A stretch of DNA of 45,862 bases from Chloroflexota bacterium (GTDB lineage: Bacteria; Chloroflexota; Anaerolineae; J036; Brachytrichaceae): NCBI GenBank assembly GCA_023488685.1, contig JAMDDR010000373.1, forward strand, positions 1 to 45,862, read 5' to 3'. Below the pieces are notes generated by a model. That model saw nothing but the letters and a program-made list of their open reading frames with translations, had not been told where the DNA came from and ran no database searches. Made by a program: the position numbers and the translations under genes. Position 1 is the stretch's first letter. Each line of letters opens with the position of its first letter. Below are positions 16,674-24,718 of the stretch, piece by piece.

Positions 16674-17795
16674 CTATTGACCTGTGTTGCCCAGGTATTC
16701 CCAGTGCACTTTGAGTTGAGCCAGCGCAGACAGATCAAAGAACTCCACACGGATGAAGTGTGAGCTGTCACCCAGAGCAATGTCACCGGTCACCGTACGA
16801 GCGGATTGTTGCACCCACTGGTTGATAACCTGGCGATCATCCACATAGATACGCACACCGTCGTCCGAAGTGACGACGAAGCGGTACACACCCGCCGGGA
16901 AGTAACGATACTGTACGAAACGCGCGCCCCAGTTGTCCGCCGGCACGCTGGAGGCTGGCGATCCATAACCCCAGTTGAACTGTATGCCGTTGTAGTTCGC
17001 CATGTAAACAGGCGCACCATCCAGGTTGATGTTATTGAAGAACTGCGCGCTCCATGGACCATTCTGGGTTGGCCCCGGACACACCGACCCGCACGGCTGC
17101 GGGCCAGGCTGTGTACCACTGACGCGTACGAAGTTCACGCGCACAGAGGCGATGCCAGCCTGCTCGACGTAATCGACCCGCACAGTGTGGACCCCGGCTG
17201 CAATGGCGATATCAGCCTGGTTGGTCTGATTGCCCACGAAGCCATAGCGATCGAATACGACGCTGCCGTCGATGATGAGCCGGATCCCGTCGTCTGCATT
17301 GAGTGTGAATCGGTAGGTGCCACTCGTGAAATTCAAAGTGCGCGTCCACCTTGCCGAGAAGTAATCCGCAAACACGAGACCGGGATTTGGTGTGCCATAA
17401 GCCCAGTTGAAGTCCACCGCTCCGTCGTTGCGGACCAAGGCCGGCGAGCCTGACTGCGACGTATTGTTCCAGTACTCCCCATACCATGGCCCGGATGGCT
17501 GTGGTGCAGGTTGTGGCTTGTACACAGGAATGCACAAGGTCGTGCCGGTGTAAATACGCGTGCTTGGCAGACGGTTGACCCGCCTGATCGTCAGAATAGA
17601 CACACCATAGAGTCTACTGATCTTGGTAAGTGTGTCACCCCGTTTGACCTTGTAGTACCGGCAGGTGTAAGTGCTCGCATTTGGGTGTTCAGGCGATTCG
17701 GCCATCGATACTGTCGGCATGCTAATGCCAAGCACTGCCGTGATCAACAGCACGGTCAGCAATTGGCAAGCGAGTTTGCGGTTCAGTTGCTTCAT
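16674..17795 (-). CDS. Secreted LysM protein with two PA14 domains
   Basis: A 373-residue exported protein. Signal peptide at about 1-32 (ends near VSMAES), then a LysM domain (about 47-90; YYKVKRGDTLTKISRLYGVS) that binds peptidoglycan or chitin-like glycans. Two PA14-type beta-sandwich domains follow (about 100-230 and 250-373), each with a YWNN/FFNN start, the FNWGYG-type strand and the DDG motif (LNADDGIRLIIDG; VTSDDGVRIYVDD) that forms the carbohydrate/calcium site. A Pro/Cys linker separates them. The role is probably surface glycan binding. The frame is open further upstream, but ATG 17795 has GGAGG (17807-17803) at proper distance. Confidence 0.87.
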   Translation of the reverse strand: MKQLNRKLACQLLTVLLITAVLGISMPTVSMAESPEHPNASTYTCRYYKVKRGDTLTKISRLYGVSILTIRRVNRLPSTRIYTGTTLCIPVYKPQPAPQPSGPWYGEYWNNTSQSGSPALVRNDGAVDFNWAYGTPNPGLVFADYFSARWTRTLNFTSGTYRFTLNADDGIRLIIDGSVVFDRYGFVGNQTNQADIAIAAGVHTVRVDYVEQAGIASVRVNFVRVSGTQPGPQPCGSVCPGPTQNGPWSAQFFNNINLDGAPVYMANYNGIQFNWGYGSPASSVPADNWGARFVQYRYFPAGVYRFVVTSDDGVRIYVDDRQVINQWVQQSARTVTGDIALGDSSHFIRVEFFDLSALAQLKVHWEYLGNTGQ

Positions 17796-18082
17796 ACGTA
17801 TGCCTCCATTTGAACTAACGCTTTTACTGCCTTGATAGTTTGATGTTTTTCGTACAGTGTGCATGGTTGGCCTGAAAACCCGACTGCCATTTAAGATGGC
17901 AAGCCACTACACAAATCAAACCCTTCCCATACCTCCTATTATCCTTGAAAGTAGAAGTTTGTGCTATCCAACAGTGGAAACACAGTTTTCCATAAGCCTC
18001 TACTCAGGAACAGCCATGAGTATAATTCAATCTTTGGCTGAATCAACTTGTCTCTACGTAATATACGTACCTGGAGGAAAGG
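17796..18082. other. Intergenic promoter region between divergent genes
   Basis: This 287-base AT-richer gap carries no credible gene. A TATAAT at 18020-18025 on the plus strand could serve the downstream fusion lipoprotein. Just before its Shine-Dalgarno sequence two TACGTA palindromes lie 3 bases apart (18055-18060 and 18064-18069). I see no other structure. Confidence 0.5.
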
Positions 18083-19927
18083 ATGAAGAGTAATTGGGCT
18101 GCTGTATTGACTACAGCGTCAATAACAGCAGCGTTGTTGCTGTCTGCGTGTGGCGCGCAACCAGCAAACCTACCGACAGTCACGGCGTTGCCGAATACGC
18201 CCACCACGCCCACAAACACGCCCACGGCGAGTAGCGGCGACGCAACGGCCACCGGCAATGACACTTCAACAAGCTCAGCGACACAAGGCGCGCGGCCTTA
18301 TGCCCAACTGTCTCCCGCACAGCGCACACAGATTGCCAGCGAACCACCACCAATATCCATCGACGTCTCCAAAAAATACCTGGCCACCATTCACACGGCC
18401 AAGGGGGATATCAAGGTGGAGTTGGACCCTTCGGCAGCGCCACAGACAGTCAATAATTTCGTGTACCTTTCGCAAAACGGGTTTTACGATGGACTGACGT
18501 TCCACCGCGTAGAGCCCAACTTCGTTATTCAAGGTGGGGACCCTGCCGGCAATGGATCAGGTGGACCCGGTTACAACCTACCACCCGAGATCAAACTGAA
18601 GCATACCGACGGCGCGATCGCCATGGCTCGTCAAAGCGGACCCGCGGAGACGACACCCAGTAGCGGCAGCCAGTTCTACATCACCATTGGCGAGCAACCT
18701 GCTCTCGATAGCCAATACACAGTCTTTGGCAATACGGTCAGCGGGCAAGACGTGGTTCGTCAGATCGCCGTAGGCGATGTGATCGAGCGCATTGAAATCT
18801 CCGATGAGGGGGGAACAGCGGTTTCCGCCGCACCGACAGCGGTGCCACTGCCTGCCACGTGTGAAGTGTTTGCCTTGAATCCACAGAAAGAGGATCATGT
18901 GTCGGGCAACACTAACGCACCTGTCACGATCATCGAGTATGCAGACATGCAGTGCCCGGCCTGCGCACAATTGCATCCGGTTCTAAAATCCACCTTTACA
19001 CAGGTGAGCGACACCGTACAGTTGATATTCCGCCACTTCCCCTTGACAACCATCCATGACAAGGCACAGATCACATCACAGGCGCTCGAAGCGGCCGCCC
19101 TCCAGGACAAATTCTGGGAAATGCATGATCTGTTGTACGAGAAGTATGAGGACTGGAGCACGAAACCAGTCACGGACATCGTAGGCACGCTGAACGACTA
19201 CGCCAAGGAACTGGGCATCGATGTGTCCAAGTTCGAATCGGATCTGAGCAGCCCGGATGTCATCGCCCGCGTGGAGCACGACACCAAGATCGCCGAATCA
19301 CTGCAACTGAACGCCACGCCGTCGGTATTTATCAACGGTCGCGCGGTTGACCCAAGCGCATTTGCTCAGTCCGAAATGGCCAGCCAGTTGCGCGAGTACG
19401 CCAACCAGCGTGCTGAATCTGTCACAGGAAGCAACGCGGGGTTTAGCGCCGCAAATCCGGATCAGGTCACTGAATCGACTGCGACTTACGCGCTCACGCT
19501 GAAGACCACCAAGGGGGATATTGAGATCGAGTTGGATCCCAAACTGGCGCCGGTGAACGTAAACTCAACCGTGTTCCTGGCGCAGAAAGGGTATTTCAGC
19601 AATACACCCTTGGAATTGAACGACACCCAGCTTGGCGCAATCCTATTCGGTAGCGCCAACCGCTATGGAAACCCCGGCTACACCTGCAGCATCGAACCGC
19701 CGGGAACCAACTCGTTCGCACAAGCCGGCGTCGTGGCACTGCTCAACGACGGACAACGCAATCTCTCTCAGTTGATCATTACCTATACGCCCACGCAACA
19801 GTTCGAATCGCAATTTTCAGTGATCGGCCATGTCATCAGCGGCCTGGATGTTGCGGAATCACTGAAGCCTGCAGAAGGCATAACGCAGAGCGACAAAATC
19901 GTTTCGGCAACCGTCACCAAGAAGTAA
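18083..19927 (+). CDS. Fusion lipoprotein: cyclophilin PPIase - DsbA-like thioredoxin - degenerate cyclophilin
   Basis: A 614-residue lipoprotein, lipobox LSAC with Cys23, then a Thr/Pro/Ser linker to about 90. Residues 98-245 form a cyclophilin-type peptidyl-prolyl isomerase with FHRVEPNFVIQGGDP (140-154) and GSQFYITIG. Residues about 265-445 form a DsbA/DsbG-like thioredoxin fold with active site CPAC (291-294) and a TPSVFINGR segment with the cis-proline (413). Residues about 468-614 repeat the cyclophilin start (LTLKTTKGDIEIELDPKLAP), but the FHR..IQGGDP active site is replaced by LELNDTQLG, so this copy is probably non-catalytic. It looks like a combined extracytoplasmic folding factor. 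GGAGGAAAGG directly precedes ATG 18083. Confidence 0.88.
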   Translation: MKSNWAAVLTTASITAALLLSACGAQPANLPTVTALPNTPTTPTNTPTASSGDATATGNDTSTSSATQGARPYAQLSPAQRTQIASEPPPISIDVSKKYLATIHTAKGDIKVELDPSAAPQTVNNFVYLSQNGFYDGLTFHRVEPNFVIQGGDPAGNGSGGPGYNLPPEIKLKHTDGAIAMARQSGPAETTPSSGSQFYITIGEQPALDSQYTVFGNTVSGQDVVRQIAVGDVIERIEISDEGGTAVSAAPTAVPLPATCEVFALNPQKEDHVSGNTNAPVTIIEYADMQCPACAQLHPVLKSTFTQVSDTVQLIFRHFPLTTIHDKAQITSQALEAAALQDKFWEMHDLLYEKYEDWSTKPVTDIVGTLNDYAKELGIDVSKFESDLSSPDVIARVEHDTKIAESLQLNATPSVFINGRAVDPSAFAQSEMASQLREYANQRAESVTGSNAGFSAANPDQVTESTATYALTLKTTKGDIEIELDPKLAPVNVNSTVFLAQKGYFSNTPLELNDTQLGAILFGSANRYGNPGYTCSIEPPGTNSFAQAGVVALLNDGQRNLSQLIITYTPTQQFESQFSVIGHVISGLDVAESLKPAEGITQSDKIVSATVTKK

Positions 19928-19950
19928 ACGTTCCGCATCAGCACCACCAA

Positions 19951-19980
19951 ACAGCAGGCGTGCCATGGCACGCCTGCTGT
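19951..19980. terminator. 30-bp perfect palindrome after the fusion lipoprotein
   Basis: The sequence is its own reverse complement over 30 bases (arms ACAGCAGGCGTGCCA and its complement), forming a 13-bp stem with a 4-base loop, followed by TCTGT. It lies 23 bases after the stop codon. The T run is weak, but position and symmetry fit a terminator or 3'-end stabiliser. Confidence 0.65.
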
Positions 19981-19998
19981 TCTGTCACGGCGGCATTC

Positions 19999-20400
19999 AT
20001 GTTCACACATACACTGCAGGTACGCTTTCGCGACCTGGATGCACTGAACCACGTCAACAACTCTGTCTATCTAACCTATCTTGAGGAAACGCGTATCGCA
20101 TTCATGCATGCACATCATGTGGGTGGGTTGCACACGCCTGAGCGAGGCACCATCCTGGCACGATGTGAAGTCGACTACCGGTTTCCTGCCAAGCTCGGCG
20201 ACACAATCGTTGTCGAAATGCAGGTCGGTGCGATCCGGCGCAGTTCGTTCGAATTCGTATACAAGCTCTACCGGCAAGAAGACAGGAAGCTGATCGCTGA
20301 AGCGAAAACCGTACAAGTCTGCTACAACTACATTCTGAATACTCCCATTCGTGTTCCCGAAGACTGGCTTCAACAATTGAAAGCGGAACAAGGGGTTTGA
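19999..20400 (+). CDS. Hotdog-fold acyl-CoA thioesterase (4HBT/YbgC family)
   Basis: A 133-residue protein of the 4-hydroxybenzoyl-CoA thioesterase family. The N-terminal signature RFRDLDALNHVNNSVYLTYL (9-28) carries the catalytic Asp14, followed by EETR; ARCEVDYRFPAKLGD and the strand region near FEFVYKLYR fit the hotdog fold. It hydrolyses acyl-CoA thioesters; the acyl chain is not predictable. The frame begins at ATG 19960, but that codon lies inside the upstream palindrome, so ATG 19999 is preferred because it starts just before the conserved core. The carA promoter lies within its 3' end. Confidence 0.88.
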   Translation: MFTHTLQVRFRDLDALNHVNNSVYLTYLEETRIAFMHAHHVGGLHTPERGTILARCEVDYRFPAKLGDTIVVEMQVGAIRRSSFEFVYKLYRQEDRKLIAEAKTVQVCYNYILNTPIRVPEDWLQQLKAEQGV

Positions 20401-20413
20401 TACACTATCAACA
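20377..20413 (+). promoter_or_regulatory. carA promoter giving a leaderless mRNA
   Basis: TTGAAA (20377-20382), an 18-base spacer, and TACACT (20401-20406) form a good sigma-70-type promoter inside the end of the thioesterase gene. The expected start of transcription, 7 bases past the -10, is 20413, which is the A of the carA ATG. No Shine-Dalgarno sequence precedes that ATG. Confidence 0.65.
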
Positions 20414-21567
20414 TGGCTTTGGGCATTAATAAAACGAAAACTGCGCTACTGGCTCTTGAAGACGGCACACTGTGGCCAGGCTTAGGCTTTGGCGCCGAGG
20501 GTGACACTACCGGTGAAGTGGTGTTCAACACTGCGATGACTGGTTACCAGGAAGTCCTGACCGACCCTTCATACCACGGCCAGATCGTCGTCATGACGGT
20601 ACCCCACGTGGGCAATGTCGGAACGAATCCTGAGGATGAGGAATCCCGACGTATATGGGTGGCTGGGTTTGCCGTGCGCGATCTGAGCCCAACCGTCAGT
20701 AACTACCGCGCCCAGTGTGCGCTCGATGACTACCTAAAGTCGCATGGCGTTGTCGGCATATCTGGTGTGAGCACGCGCGCTTTGGTCAAGCACATACGCA
20801 CGTATGGGGCCAAACGCGCAGCCTTATCATCCACCGATCCAACCCCTGAGCGGTTGATCGAGATGGCACGCAACAGCCGCGACATGAAGGGTGCCGATTT
20901 AGCACGCGAAGTATCGTGCGAAGAGAACTACCACTGGGCTGGGGAGATAGACTCGCAGTGGTATCCCGAAACCAGGCTGCAGGCGCACACCGGCTCAACA
21001 CGTGTGGGCGCTCACATTGTCGCGTACGACTTCGGCATTAAACACAACATTCTGCGTCTTCTCAGTGCACGCGGCTGTCGCGTCACCGTGGTGCCCGCAA
21101 CCACCCCAGCTTGCGACGTATTGGCGCTCAAGCCCGACGGCGTTTTCCTGTCCAATGGCCCTGGCGATCCAGCCGCATGCACCTATGCCATTGAGGCGAC
21201 CCGTGAGATGCTTGGGAAAGTGCCGATTTTCGGCATTTGTTTGGGGCATCAAATTTTGGGGTTGGCATTAGGCGGTGCGACCTATAAGATGAAGTTCGGC
21301 CATCGCGGCGGCAATCAGCCAGTACGGTTCGCCGACACAAATGCTGTTGAGATCAGCAGTCACAATCACGGTTTTGCAGTGGACGCGAGTACTCTACCGG
21401 AAGAGGTGGAGGTCACGCATGTAAATCTAAACGACGGCTGTGTGGAAGGGTTGCGAGCCCGCAGTCTGAACGCGTTTGGCGTTCAGTATCACCCGGAGGC
21501 TTCACCCGGCCCGCACGATGCCAGTTACTTGTTCGACGAGTTTATGCGCGCAATAGGGGCACAGTAA
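20413..21567 (+). CDS. carA: Carbamoyl-phosphate synthase small subunit
   Basis: A 384-residue glutaminase subunit that supplies ammonia to CarB for carbamoyl phosphate, feeding pyrimidine and arginine synthesis. The N-terminal CPSase domain shows [20 protein letters not shown] and [15 protein letters not shown]; the class I amidotransferase domain has SNGPGDP (247-253), the nucleophile in GICLGHQ (Cys276) and the HPE dyad (His360, Glu362). Length is standard. carB is not adjacent: the next gene is convergent. A strong promoter inside the upstream gene places the transcription start on the ATG. Confidence 0.97.
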   Translation: MALGINKTKTALLALEDGTLWPGLGFGAEGDTTGEVVFNTAMTGYQEVLTDPSYHGQIVVMTVPHVGNVGTNPEDEESRRIWVAGFAVRDLSPTVSNYRAQCALDDYLKSHGVVGISGVSTRALVKHIRTYGAKRAALSSTDPTPERLIEMARNSRDMKGADLAREVSCEENYHWAGEIDSQWYPETRLQAHTGSTRVGAHIVAYDFGIKHNILRLLSARGCRVTVVPATTPACDVLALKPDGVFLSNGPGDPAACTYAIEATREMLGKVPIFGICLGHQILGLALGGATYKMKFGHRGGNQPVRFADTNAVEISSHNHGFAVDASTLPEEVEVTHVNLNDGCVEGLRARSLNAFGVQYHPEASPGPHDASYLFDEFMRAIGAQ

Positions 21568-21577
21568 GGCGGTAGCT

Positions 21578-22270
21578 CTACAGCACATCTGCAAAAGAGT
21601 CGCCCGCGATCCCCTGTTGCCGCAGGTGTTCCAGTGTATACGCAAGTAACGCATATAGGGCCGTTAACTGCTCCATTTCTGTGATCACGCCAGCCTGCTG
21701 CAGGTGCACTTCGTAGACGCTGGATGACACACCGCCATTCTGCCAGTTGCGGCGCCGGCGCACTTCCAGTTGCAATACCGGTGCCGTTTGTTTGATCAGC
21801 CGGCGCAGTTCGTCATCCATCAAAACCGTGTGCGCTCTGATCTCATCGGTGCTTCGCACGACGATCTCAGGACCAAATCCCAACGCAGTGACGTCGATTT
21901 TCTGCAGCTTTGCGTGGCGATCAGGCATAGGTTGTGCGTGCGCATTCGCGTTGTAGACGGTTAGCTCCAGGCGTTCCTTGGGTGGGTAGAACGCCCGCAT
22001 ACGTGTGTATTGGACCAGACTATGCCCATCCCCAACCACATACGTATCTAGATAAAAGGGCCACTCCTTTATACTGGCAACGACCTGCTCCGGCTGTCCC
22101 CCACTCGCCGGAGTAAATTGCCCTCCGATCCGTTGCGCGAAATTCTGCCAGACTTCTCTTTTTCGCCCGGTTTCAACCAGCGTCTGCGACGCCCACACAA
22201 CCAGAAAGATAAGCCCCAAGACCAGGCAGAGCGTTGGCAGCGCCAGGACGATCACTGCTGTCGAGTTCAT
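21578..22270 (-). CDS. Unknown protein with one N-terminal membrane helix
   Basis: A 230-residue protein I do not recognise. Residues 3-27 form a hydrophobic helix; the remainder is soluble, with an even mixture of charged residues (KEWPFYLDTYVVGDGHSLVQ, RSTDEIRAHTVLMDDELRRL) and no metal or catalytic motif I can name. It could be a small membrane-anchored cytoplasmic domain protein. The start is probably ATG 22270; GTG 22276 is possible. AAGGTG (22281-22276) is five bases upstream of the ATG, and an extra copy lies 10 bases further. It follows the Usp/Nramp genes on the same strand with a 39-base gap. Confidence 0.6.
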   Translation of the reverse strand: MNSTAVIVLALPTLCLVLGLIFLVVWASQTLVETGRKREVWQNFAQRIGGQFTPASGGQPEQVVASIKEWPFYLDTYVVGDGHSLVQYTRMRAFYPPKERLELTVYNANAHAQPMPDRHAKLQKIDVTALGFGPEIVVRSTDEIRAHTVLMDDELRRLIKQTAPVLQLEVRRRRNWQNGGVSSSVYEVHLQQAGVITEMEQLTALYALLAYTLEHLRQQGIAGDSFADVL

Positions 22271-22271
22271 C

Positions 22272-22291
22272 AGCACACCTTAGCACACCTT
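22272..22291. repeat. Duplicated 10-bp unit carrying the Shine-Dalgarno sequence
   Basis: AGCACACCTT occurs twice in tandem (22272-22281 and 22282-22291). Read on the minus strand each copy is AAGGTGTGCT and contains AAGGTG; the copy nearer the ATG is correctly spaced for ribosome binding to the gene ending at 21578. Confidence 0.75.
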
Positions 22292-22309
22292 ACCATAAGC
22301 GACGCTTGG

Positions 22310-23236
22310 CTATCCGAATACAGGCGTGTGCTCTTCATCACGCAGACGTACCAGTAACATTGGCACTAGCGCCTGGCTGGACACCTTTGGCGCAACGCTA
22401 CCTTGCCAGAAGGCATCCATCCCCACCTTACCGTGTGTGCCGAGTACGATCAGATCACAATGGATCTGCTGTGCCGTGCTGACAATCGTCTTCGCCGGGT
22501 CACCCCGCGCCACTTCCGCTGTGATGGTCAGGTTTGTCGATTGCAGCTTCGTAAGCTGATCGTGCAGATACTCTGCTGCACTCTGCTCTTCCAGCTTCAG
22601 GAGCGCCGCTGTCGCGCCGGGCAGCATGCGCCCGGTGGCCGCGCGTTCACCGGAGAGCGTACTTGGGGTGGGCACAACCATCAATAAATGCACTGCCGCC
22701 GCACAGAGACGGGCGAAATCGATTGCGACTGAGATGCCTTGCTCATGGGCAGGATCGCCATCCAACGGCACCAAAACCAGGCGGCATGCGAACACCGGCG
22801 GTGCATCAGATTCGGAAGGCGGAACGAGCAACACCGACGTTGAGCCTTGCGCGATGACCTGCTGCGCAATACTACCAAACAGCCAGTCTCTCAAACCGCC
22901 GCTGCCATGTGTACACATGACAATCAGGTCTGGTTCAAACTCGCCAGCATGCTCGACGATGCTGCGTGCCACCTCACTAACTTCGCTGGTGTGCACGTGT
23001 CGCAGCACCCGCACGCCTGGGGGAAATGCGCGCACCGCAACATCGTCGAGATAGCGGGAAGCACTCTCAGCATCCGTCAGGTGAGCCGCGCCGTGTACCG
23101 TCTGGGGTGGATTGCGCTCGATCACATGGATCAACGTCACAGTGACATCCAGTTTGCTGGCCAGGTGCGCAGCGTACGGCAGCGCGACCTCAGCCAGGCT
23201 GGATCCGTCCAGTGGAACAAGCAAGTGCTTAAACAC
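22310..23236 (-). CDS. Universal stress protein with two UspA domains
   Basis: A 308-residue cytoplasmic protein made of two UspA domains in tandem. The first runs from KHLLVPLDGSSLAE to the ATP-binding G-2x-G-9x-G region CTHGSGGLRDWLFGSIAQQV; the second runs from CRLVLVPLDGDPAHEQ to GTHGKVGMDAFWQGSVAPKV. Usp proteins bind ATP or other nucleotides and accumulate under stress; a direct catalytic role is not established. The gene starts one base after the Nramp transporter ends, so the two are almost certainly co-transcribed and may share a role in metal or acid stress. Confidence 0.9.
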   Translation of the reverse strand: MFKHLLVPLDGSSLAEVALPYAAHLASKLDVTVTLIHVIERNPPQTVHGAAHLTDAESASRYLDDVAVRAFPPGVRVLRHVHTSEVSEVARSIVEHAGEFEPDLIVMCTHGSGGLRDWLFGSIAQQVIAQGSTSVLLVPPSESDAPPVFACRLVLVPLDGDPAHEQGISVAIDFARLCAAAVHLLMVVPTPSTLSGERAATGRMLPGATAALLKLEEQSAAEYLHDQLTKLQSTNLTITAEVARGDPAKTIVSTAQQIHCDLIVLGTHGKVGMDAFWQGSVAPKVSSQALVPMLLVRLRDEEHTPVFG

Positions 23237-23237
23237 C

Positions 23238-24545
23238 TCAACCTCCGTAAAACGTCTGGTACAGCAGGTATAAATTCAACACCACGACGAGGCCAGCGAC
23301 GACGCTGGCGATCAGCGTCGTCATCGGTCTATTGACCAGCACACCCATGACGTCACGACGGCTGGTGAAAAACACGAGCGGGATGATCGCAAACGGCAGA
23401 CCAAAACTCAGTACCACCTGGCTGATGACGAGTGTGCGGGTTGGGTCGAGGCCAAGCGCAATCACCACCAGTGACGGGATCATCGTCACAACGCGGCGTG
23501 CCAGCACCGGGATGTGATAGTGCAGGAACCCCTGCATGATCACTTGCCCTGCCATCGTCCCCACCGAAGCGGATGACAGACCAGCAGCCAACAGCGAAAT
23601 AGCGAACACGGCACTGGCCGCCGAACCCAGTAAAGGTGTGAGTGTGAGATGAGCCGCCTCAATGCTGCCGACATTGGTCATGCCCTGGTGAAAGAACGTG
23701 GATGCTGCCATGATCAACATGGCCATGTTGATTAACCCAGCCAGACCCATTGCGATCAACACATCCGTCACTTCGAAATGGAAAAGGCGCCGCAACAGCG
23801 ACGGCTCCTTCACGACAATGCGATCCTGTGTCAGCGATGAGTGCAGGAAAATGGCATGCGGCATGACGGTCGCGCCCAGGATACCCGCGGCTAACAGCAC
23901 GCTCTCCGGCCCCTGGAACTGGGGTACGACTGCATGGAACAGCACGTTACCCCAATCAGGCCGGTCGAGGATCGTCTCGATGAGATAGCTGACCGCGACC
24001 ACGCCGATCAACACCGTGATGACAGCCTCGATTGGCCGAAACCCGTAGCGTTCCAGGCCGAGGATGAGAAAGGTTGCAATAGCGGTGATAATACCCGCCA
24101 ACCAGAGGGGGATGCCAAAGAGCAAGTTAAAACCCAGCGCCGCACCGAGAAACTCTGCCAGGTCAGTGGCCATGGCCACAATCTCCATCAATCCCCACAT
24201 GATCCAGACCACCGGACGTGAGAAATGGGTCCTGCATTGCTCGGCCAGGTTCAGTCCGGATGCGATGCCAAGCTTGGCCGACAGCGTCTGTATCAACATG
24301 GCCATCAGGTTGCTTCCAACGATGACCCACAGCAGCATGTAGCCGAATTGTGCTCCAGCCTGGATGTTAGTAGCAAAGTTGCCTGGATCCATATAGGCCA
24401 CACTGGCGATGAATGCCGGACCCATGAACGGCAGCAACCGCGCCAACAAGCCCTTTTTACTTTCGCCGGACAAGATGTCGGTGGCAGCCTTGATCGTCCC
24501 AACATCGCCCTGTTTCATCTCACCAGTGCGCAGCTCAGGTGCCAT
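23238..24545 (-). CDS. mntH: Nramp family divalent metal (Mn2+/Fe2+) transporter
   Basis: A 435-residue proton-coupled importer with 11 or so membrane helices. The helix-1 metal site DPGNFATN follows SVAYM, and the helix-6 motif appears as GATVMPHAIFLHSSL; these are the two halves of the Nramp metal site (Asp, Asn, and the Met/His region). The transport signature near GLNLAEQCR is also present. The frame opens at 24626, but ATG 24545 has GGGAG eight bases upstream and begins nearer the usual N-terminus. It is divergent from pckA and is followed after one base by a universal stress protein. I see no manganese riboswitch in the short upstream region. Confidence 0.9.
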   Translation of the reverse strand: MAPELRTGEMKQGDVGTIKAATDILSGESKKGLLARLLPFMGPAFIASVAYMDPGNFATNIQAGAQFGYMLLWVIVGSNLMAMLIQTLSAKLGIASGLNLAEQCRTHFSRPVVWIMWGLMEIVAMATDLAEFLGAALGFNLLFGIPLWLAGIITAIATFLILGLERYGFRPIEAVITVLIGVVAVSYLIETILDRPDWGNVLFHAVVPQFQGPESVLLAAGILGATVMPHAIFLHSSLTQDRIVVKEPSLLRRLFHFEVTDVLIAMGLAGLINMAMLIMAASTFFHQGMTNVGSIEAAHLTLTPLLGSAASAVFAISLLAAGLSSASVGTMAGQVIMQGFLHYHIPVLARRVVTMIPSLVVIALGLDPTRTLVISQVVLSFGLPFAIIPLVFFTSRRDVMGVLVNRPMTTLIASVVAGLVVVLNLYLLYQTFYGG

Positions 24546-24718
24546 ACAACTTACTCCCGCGGGCAGACATGATTGGATTCCTGTGCATTTATTATCGACC
24601 CGTAGACCAAATGGTTTAGCGCCCATAGCGGCGTAGTTACAATTGTGATGTAGTAGAAGACCATAGTCATCCGTAAAGCATGAGTGAGTCTACGGATCTG
24701 TTTGGAGGTGTGGACGAT

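Noticed and set aside
19960..19998. Upstream start (19960) for the thioesterase
   Set aside because: That ATG lies inside the 30-bp palindrome after the fusion lipoprotein, and the conserved hotdog core begins after ATG 19999.
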